A model generated the notes under the pieces. It did no database searches and was not told where the DNA came from. It was given only the letters and a program-made list of their open reading frames with translations. From positions 13,347,001 to 13,411,000 of the forward strand of contig NC_133161.1 in the NCBI RefSeq assembly GCF_040802235.1: a DNA stretch of 64,000 nucleotides. Direction: 5' to 3'. The stretch comes from Manis javanica. Its lineage: Eukaryota; Chordata; Mammalia; Pholidota; Manidae. Of this stretch, positions 58,310 through 64,000 are shown one piece after another; positions within the stretch are counted from its first letter, which is position 1; every line of letters begins with the position of its first letter. A program made the position numbers and the translations under genes.

Positions 58310-58390
58310 CTGGTTGCTTTTAGTGACAAGGATTCCTTGCCAAGAATGGCCTCTTACAGTAGCAAAGCTAAGTAAAAATGGGTCCCAGAG
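58310..58390 (+). repeat. Direct duplication, copy 1
   Basis: An 81-base block starting CTGGTTGCTTTTAGTGACAA and ending AAAAATGGGTCCCAGAG. It recurs at 58646-58727 in the same orientation with five substitutions and one inserted base (about 93% identity by hand alignment). Confidence 0.9.
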
Positions 58391-58645
58391 TAATGGCTAA
58401 CATGAGCTTCCCAACAATCATGGGCCTGTGTGCACAAAACAGCATCCCTCCCTGCCCCTTGAAGCTGGAGGAGTGGGTTTGGATAAATAAGAATGAGTTT
58501 CTTGGGGAGGAAGGTTTTTTTTTAATTAAACTTGGGGGTGGGGAAGACTTACTAAACCACATACAGCATATTCCTCAGAGCCTAGATAGCTGAATTCTGT
58601 TCAGAGTAGCTAAGACGTTGAGTTCATGCCTCAGCCTCTGGTCTG

Positions 58646-58727
58646 CTGGCTGCTTTTAGTGACAAGGCTTCCTTGCCAAGAATGGCCTCTTAACAATAGC
58701 AATACTAAGTAAAAATGGGTCCCAGAG
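58646..58727 (+). repeat. Direct duplication, copy 2
   Basis: An 82-base block starting CTGGCTGCTTTTAGTGACAA, aligned to 58310-58390 with an offset of 336-337 bases. The intervening sequence is not repeated further right. Confidence 0.9.
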
Positions 58728-60970
58728 CAGGGGCCACAGGCGAAGGGGGGCTGCCAAGGCCCAGCCAGCAAAGCTGCCCCTGGCCAGCCTGCAGGTGGTC
58801 CCCACAAGGTCTCCCAGGGGAGTCTGGCAGACTGTGGAGGGCTTGCCCCCTGGGGTGAGCGGGAGGAGATAAGAGCTACTTCATGCCACCCTTCTTCCCA
58901 CATGTCAAACCCAAGTCTGCAGGTAGGGCAGAGAGGGGCACAGGAAGCTTCCCCCAGATGAGACCCGCGTGCTCCGTCTCTCATGGGGTAGGAAGCTGAG
59001 TGCTCCCAGCCAAAGCGCTCCTCCTCCCCACCCCGTCTGCTGGGCCAACAGCCTGCGGACCCCCAAGGCATCCAACATGAAGTTTCAGTGAGGGGTACTC
59101 CCTTTGGCGACAGCTGCTCATCTGGACAGAGCTACCGGGGACTGGGGGGGCTCCAACCCCATCCCCACCCTGGACCTAACTTTTATTAACCATTTTTGAT
59201 TTTTTTTATCTCTGCTCTTGGGCTGTTCTTCTAACATGGAACAAAACCCTAAAAGGTGACTGTGGCAACATGAAGACAAATCACTCCCATGAAAAAAGAT
59301 TCTGTTTATGTGTTCCTATATGTATATTTTAATTTTAAGCATTTATTTACTTTAGAGATCTTTCTAACAAGAATTTCATCTGTCCTACAAGGGTCCCCTC
59401 ACCGACCTGTGGGGCTCCTTGGTGTGTACAGACTGCCTTTTCTATGCTCTGACAGTCGTTCTGCTGGCTGTGTGTCACCTCGTGCCTGCTGTGTACCTGC
59501 ACTGCCCTAGGGATGGCACAGAGGCGGTAGTGTGCGTCCCTGGAGGTGGAAAAGCCCAGCAGACACCTGGATGCTGAGGCTCTGATGGAGGGACACTGGG
59601 TGCTGTGGGACATGAGGGGGGGCATCGTGGGGACATGGGGGGGCTTTGTGGGGCCACAGAACCTGCCTGAGGGACTGGGGGGATTGGAAACACTTCCCAG
59701 AGAAGGTGAGGCTTATGTGGAAGCAATTTTCAAAAAGCATTTGTGTTCTTTCACACAGAAACAATAAAAGCACTTAAACAAGGTTTTGGAACAAAATTGG
59801 AACGAGTTCCATCACAGCCGCACTGTTTATTGCAGTTTTACGGGCGCGCGTACTCTCTGCGGTTTATGCCTCTGCCTCACGCCAGCCATGTCTCAGCCCA
59901 GTGAGCGTGTCAGTGGCACGTGTTAATTATGGCAATTTGTTTTGGCCACAGATCTCAAGGAATTGTTTCTTTTGTCTTCCGTGTCTGCTGCTCCCTGTAA
60001 CATGCCGTGAGCCGACCTAGTACTGAGGCTTCACACATAACCTTAATGTGGGGACAGACTGGGGTCCCTCCAGTGCCAGAAGAGACAGTGTCACACCAGG
60101 AGGCCCTGAGGGGCAGGATAGCTAGCTTGAGGGATTTTTGTAGAATTATAGGTCCAGCCAGCCAGCCAGGGGTCAAATCCACAGCCACAGACCAGGTGGG
60201 GGTCTGGGAGGGAAGCTCGGGGTCTTTGGGGAACAGAGAAGCAACCCTGGGCAGGGGCACAGCTGAGCTGGGGGATGCCCATTTGCTGGGCCCTGTTTCC
60301 TGGCCATCATAGGGTGACAGCGGAAGGCCCCAGGAACTCATGGGGCAGGGGCCTTGCAGCCCTGCAGGGTCCTGGACAGGAGGTCTTAGTGGTCAGGACC
60401 AGAGGTGTGGGATGACCTCCCAGCAGATACAAGGAAGCTGGGACAGGAGGAGGGTCCCATCCCGTCACACAGGAAACAGTCTGGGAGGCTGGCTGCCACC
60501 TTGAGCTCCATGCTCTCTAGGCTGCCACTGCCCCAGGAGGCACAGCTACTGCTGGTGGCTTTCATGCTAGAGCTGGTGTGTCCTGCCTACAGCTGTGTGT
60601 GTCCATGTAGGAGGAGGGTGTGCTGGGCACTGGGCCCCTGGATGCCCACTGTTGCCCTTGCAGAGGGTCTTAAGTCTCCCTCAGAGCCAGGCTCTGAGTG
60701 AGGTGGGGGGGATCCGGGATGGGATTGTGGGTACAAGGTGGGGACAGGGAAAGAAAGCTTGGCCCGGGGGAGGGGCATACATTGGAACCAAGGACTCCTT
60801 TGTAAGGAGGGAGTGTTCTGGGGTTGCGCTGAGTACTCATTGAGTCCTGTGGGGCAGGCACAGGGCACGTTTCACTTGAAGCATTTCCTTGAGTTTTTAT
60901 TTTATAGATGAGGTAACTGAGGCCCAGAGGGATGTGTGCATCAGGGCAGGGAGGAGAGACACGTGGGTGT

Positions 60971-61096
60971 CTTTTTGAGTTGAGAAAACATAGGTTCAGA
61001 GAGGTTGTCTTTCTCAAAGGCACACAGCAAACACAGAACTCAAGTCTTCTTGCCCTAACTCTTCCCCTCTGTCATCAGGACATGGAGGTCTGCTGA
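60971..61096 (+). repeat. Inverted duplication, left arm
   Basis: 126 bases whose reverse complement aligns to 61961-62090 with 11 mismatches and one 4-base gap (about 91%). The arm includes MIR-derived sequence and about 30 bases (GGACATGGAGGTCTGC) not belonging to MIR, so this is a true duplication. Confidence 0.92.
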
Positions 61097-61199
61097 GATG
61101 AGCAACAGGCCAGGGAGGATATGTGTCTGCTTATGGTGTCTGAGATGATCTGTCAAATGGGAGTAGCAGGGAGATTTGAAACGATGGCAAAATAAAAAT

Positions 61200-61370
61200 G
61201 AATATTTCTGGAGAGCCACTAGGCGCTGGCTCTGTGCTAAGTACTTTACATGTTATCTCATTTCATCAGCCCCAGCCTAACAGGGCAGTGCAGTTATTAC
61301 CCTTTTAACAATTGAGGAAGCTGAGGCTTAGGGTCACACGGCTGCTTCAGGGGTTCAGCCTGGCTTTGAG
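61200..61370 (-). repeat. MIR SINE, antisense
   Basis: TCTGTGCTAAGTACTTTACA, TGTTATCTCATTTCATCAGC, AGTTATTACCCTTTTAACAA and TTGAGGAAGCTGAGGCTTAG are in antisense MIR order. It lies between the arms of the inverted duplication. Confidence 0.8.
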
Positions 61371-61960
61371 ATGGGGAGTCTGACCCAGGAGTCTGACCCA
61401 GAGTCTGTGTTCTTGGCCTGAGCCTGGCTCCGGCCTGGATGGATGCAGGTGAGGTGAGAGGGCCGTGGGGCCTGCACAAGGTTGTCCGTGGGTCCAGCTG
61501 TGAGTACTGTTGCTGGAGCTTCTGTGTGGAGCCCTGGGGAGCTCCGCTGGGGCAGAGAGACCGAAGGGCAAGTTCTCTCCAAGGGGTGGAGGGAGGGTGC
61601 CAAGTCCACTTCTCTGTGTCCATTGACCAACTGCTGAGCTAGCGAAGATACTGGAAGGAGCCCCTGAGTTTGGATTCTGCAAGCCAGGATGGACTTTTGC
61701 AAAGCCTCCAGAGAAGGAATGGAAGGGTGCCCTGGGGAGCGCACATCTTTGGAATTTGTCAGTTACAACTGGGGAAAAAATATGTGTGGAGTAGGTGGTG
61801 GTGGAGAGGATCTAGAAGAAAGCAAACTGAATGATTATAAGATTCCAGAAAGTTCTGTATGTGGTTTGAAAATCTAAACCTAGTATGTGAGAAAATGAAT
61901 GGTATATATTATCTCTTGGAGTGATGTCCTTTTCCTGCCAGTGTAGTTATTTGCAGGATG

Positions 61961-62090
61961 TCAGCAGACCTCCATGTCCTGATGACAGAGCATGAGAGTT
62001 AGGGCAAGAAGACTTGAGTTCTGTGTTTTCTGTGTGCCTCTGAAAAAGACACTCAACCTCTCTGATCCTGTGTTTTCTCAGTTCAAAAAG
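61961..62090 (-). repeat. Inverted duplication, right arm
   Basis: 130 bases, from TCAGCAGACCTCCATGTCCT to TTCTCAGTTCAAAAAG, in opposite orientation to 60971-61096. The loop between the arms is 864 bases. The right part has MIR-like order (CTCTGATCCTGTGTTTTCTC). Confidence 0.92.
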
Positions 62091-62704
62091 GGAATATTTA
62101 TAACACTGTATATCAACTGCATAGATTAGGAAGAACAAATAGTAACAAATAATAGTTACTCTTAGGTTTTCCTTACTCTTCTCTCTGGCAGTGCCAGTCC
62201 CAGAGAAGAGCACACAAAGATGCATTGTACACATCTCCTGAGGCACCAATAGTGAGACAAGACTGGGGACAGAGGAGCAGTAGGAAGCTGAAGACCAGAG
62301 AATAAGTATCAAGATGAATTAGTTTGCATGTTGATGTAAGTCAAATGGATACCACAAGCAATGATATAATTGGTTTAGATCAAAAATGATATAAATCTTG
62401 GAAATTTCAGAAGAGTATGAAGTGATGACAAAATAGTACAGAAGTAATATAATTAGGTAAAGTGAGACAAAAAAAGTTGATCCCAGAATATGTATCATAC
62501 CTTAGAGATCAGGAAAAGCCACACTAGAAAGATTGGATGAAACCAAAAACACAGGCTTGAGATCTGGGAGACCTGGTTTATTCCTAATTTGGCCACGAAT
62601 TAGTGAAATGGACTTAGACTCATAACTGCTCTCACATGTTCCCTCATTTGGAAAGTGGATTTTTAAAAAATCTCCTCACTCACTTTCCTGAGCTGTAACC
62701 CTCT

Positions 62705-62955
62705 AACGGAGTAATTTTCAAAATGTGGGCTATGATCATTTAGGGAATTGTGAATTCAAGTTAGGGATTCAGACGGCATTTAATAAAATGAAATAGAATA
62801 GCACATTCAGCATATCACACATAGAATACCACATAGTGTTTCATGAAATTTTTGTTGCAGTTACATAGGTATGTGTGTACTCCGTCAATTTATAAAACAT
62901 GTAACTTATGATGGGTTTTGATTTAAAAAAAAAAAAAAGGTTGAAAAGTATAGCC
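62705..62955. mobile_element. Possible hAT-type DNA transposon remnant
   Basis: GTAATTTTCAAAATGTGGGC at the left, AATAAAATGAAATAGAATAG inside and GGTTGAAAAGTATAGCC at the right resemble the ends and centre of old Charlie-type elements. An internal A14 run is at about 62924-62937. Family unclear. Confidence 0.35.
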
Positions 62956-63159
62956 TTAACATCATCAGTGCTGCCAAGACAGCTCAGGTGTGCTGCCTGC
63001 CACAGTTTCCCCCTTGTCACTAGTGCTGCTATAATATGATCCCTTTGACTCCTTAGAAAGATACCAAGGTCCTAGAAATCAGCACTCTTTCCTACACAAC
63101 AGCAAAGATCCCCTGCGAGCAAAGAGCCTGGAGAGGTTAAAGTGTTTGTGAAGTAAGAA

Positions 63160-63350
63160 CAGAGTTGGCAGATTTATCAAATAAAAATACAAGCATCCAG
63201 TTAAATAACAACTTCAAGTATAAAATGAATCAATTTTTTAGTATAAGTATGTCCCAAATTTTGCATGAGACATACTTATACTAAGAAATGATTTATCGTT
63301 TACCAGAAATTTAAATTTAAGCAGACGCCTGTATTTTATCTGGGAACCTA
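63160..63350. mobile_element. Palindromic MITE (non-autonomous DNA transposon)
   Basis: The element reads GTTGGCAGATTTATCAAATA at the left and CTGTATTTTATCTGGGAAC at the right. At its centre are perfect 16-bp inverted arms, TTAGTATAAGTATGTC (63238-63253) and GACATACTTATACTAA (63269-63284). Weaker pairing continues outward. I recognise this as a widespread mammalian palindromic DNA element, but I do not trust my memory of its name. Confidence 0.8.
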
Positions 63351-63552
63351 AGAAAGTAGTAAATAAGAGCAAACAGGAAGGAAAGTTTCAAAAGATTAAG
63401 ATGTTTAAGTGCCCCAAATGACAAAACTTTGTGCTTTATATGATCATAAATTAACAGCTGTATTGTATTATGCAAATTTATGTTAAGATATTCACTATCT
63501 GTCATCACGCTCCAATAAAAATTGCATATATGGCATTTAGAAAAAAAATGAC

Positions 63553-63566
63553 ATCTTCCGATAAGA
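63553..63566 (+). promoter_or_regulatory. Candidate ETS-GATA composite site
   Basis: TTCC (63556-63559, ETS core in reverse) directly abuts GATAAG (63560-63565). An octamer ATGCAAAT lies about 90 bases upstream (within TATTATGCAAATTTATG, near 63470). TBXAS1 is a platelet/myeloid gene, so this could be an intronic enhancer. That is inference from motifs only. Confidence 0.35.
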
Positions 63567-64000
63567 GTTTTGTGCTGCATTTTGGTGGCACTGATTACCT
63601 TTGGCTCGCACGAATGCTGCCACCACAGGCAGAGAGAGCGGGGTCTTTGTGGGTGACTCACCGAATTACTTATGGTCTGTCTAGAATCCTCAAGAACAAT
63701 CTCAATGAGTGGTCAGTGGTTTTCTCTCCATTTTAGTGCCTTTCAGAAGAAACACAGCTTGGCAGTGAAATAGCAGGAGAGACACTGCCTTTCATCTAAA
63801 AGCTGGCAGTTACCCACCAATAAACATCGTGCAGTATGAATTAGCTTGACTAGACAAGTGAGAAGGGGAATTGTTTGATTTTTTATCTCTGTGCCTTCAC
63901 CTTTTTTGGTGATTATACACAAAGGGAAAAAGCAATTTCTGCTGTTTCCTTTCTATAGCAAAGCAAGGCATGTCCACCAATTGGCTAATTTAATGTTCAT

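Larger units (their letters stand above)
48645..64000 (-). other. TBXAS1 intron (at least 15.3 kb, open at right edge)
   Basis: No cytochrome P450 exon upstream of the K-helix exon is found on the minus strand up to the window edge. The I-helix (AGYE-type) exon must therefore lie beyond 64000. The intron holds L1, MIR and MITE remnants, a direct duplication and an inverted duplication, listed separately. The AT-rich stretch 52500-53450 and the stretches 50850-52500 and 55250-57280 show nothing I can name. Confidence 0.7.

Noticed and set aside
60971..62090. Interpreting the inverted arms as two independent MIR insertions
   Set aside because: Identity of about 91% and shared non-MIR sequence (including GGACATGGAGGTCTGC and its complement) are too high for independent ancient copies.
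48645..64000. Search for the TBXAS1 I-helix exon and earlier exons
   Set aside because: No reverse-complement sequence encoding the AGYE-type I-helix or the segment before residue 379 was found; they must lie beyond the window.

Overview
This is a nuclear segment of a placental-mammal genome. It holds two spliced genes arranged tail to tail, separated by deep introns full of degenerate LINE, MIR, MaLR and DNA-transposon sequence. The order and convergent orientation (PARP12 on +, TBXAS1 on -) match the human 7q34 neighbourhood. I see no Alu, B1/B2, Bov, ERE or carnivore tRNA-Lys SINE in 64 kb. The young repeats are one L1 family whose 3' UTR resembles L1s I associate with pangolins. A laurasiatherian mammal is well supported; pangolin is only a low-confidence guess.

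Layout. Positions 1-37365 are the body and 3' end of PARP12. Eleven coding exons are visible (human exons 2-12). Exon 1, with the promoter and first zinc-finger residues, lies left of the window. The visible exons join without a frame break and encode 593 residues plus one split codon. If exon 1 supplies 108 residues, as in human, the product is 701 residues, the human length. The protein has CCCH zinc fingers, two WWE modules and a C-terminal mono-ADP-ribosyltransferase domain with an H-Y-I triad. Positions 37366-40083 are the intergenic gap. Positions 40084-48644 carry the last four coding exons of TBXAS1 (thromboxane A synthase, CYP5A1) on the minus strand, including the ExxR helix, the PERF segment and the heme-cysteine loop. 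From 48645 to the right edge is a single TBXAS1 intron of at least 15.3 kb; all upstream exons lie beyond the window.

Mobile DNA. The largest element is a near-full-length 6.17-kb L1 (16645-22812) in PARP12 intron 6, antisense to the gene, with a clear 13-bp target-site duplication. It is dead: an early stop in ORF1 and frameshifts in the ORF2 endonuclease and reverse transcriptase. A 5'-truncated copy of the same family (8369-9796) lies in intron 4 in the same orientation, so exons 5 and 6 are flanked by homologous direct repeats. Older L1M/HAL1, MIR, L2-like, MaLR LTR and MITE remnants fill much of the rest.

The genes are functionally separate: PARP12 is an interferon-induced antiviral/stress ADP-ribosyltransferase, and TBXAS1 converts prostaglandin H2 to thromboxane A2. 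I found no RNA gene, CRISPR array or new protein system. The structures that best repay a second look are a ~91% identical inverted duplication (60971-61096 / 61961-62090), a direct duplication (58310-58390 / 58646-58727), a palindromic MITE (63160-63350), and an ETS-GATA composite motif near the right edge. Coordinates of old repeats are approximate, because they were placed by eye.
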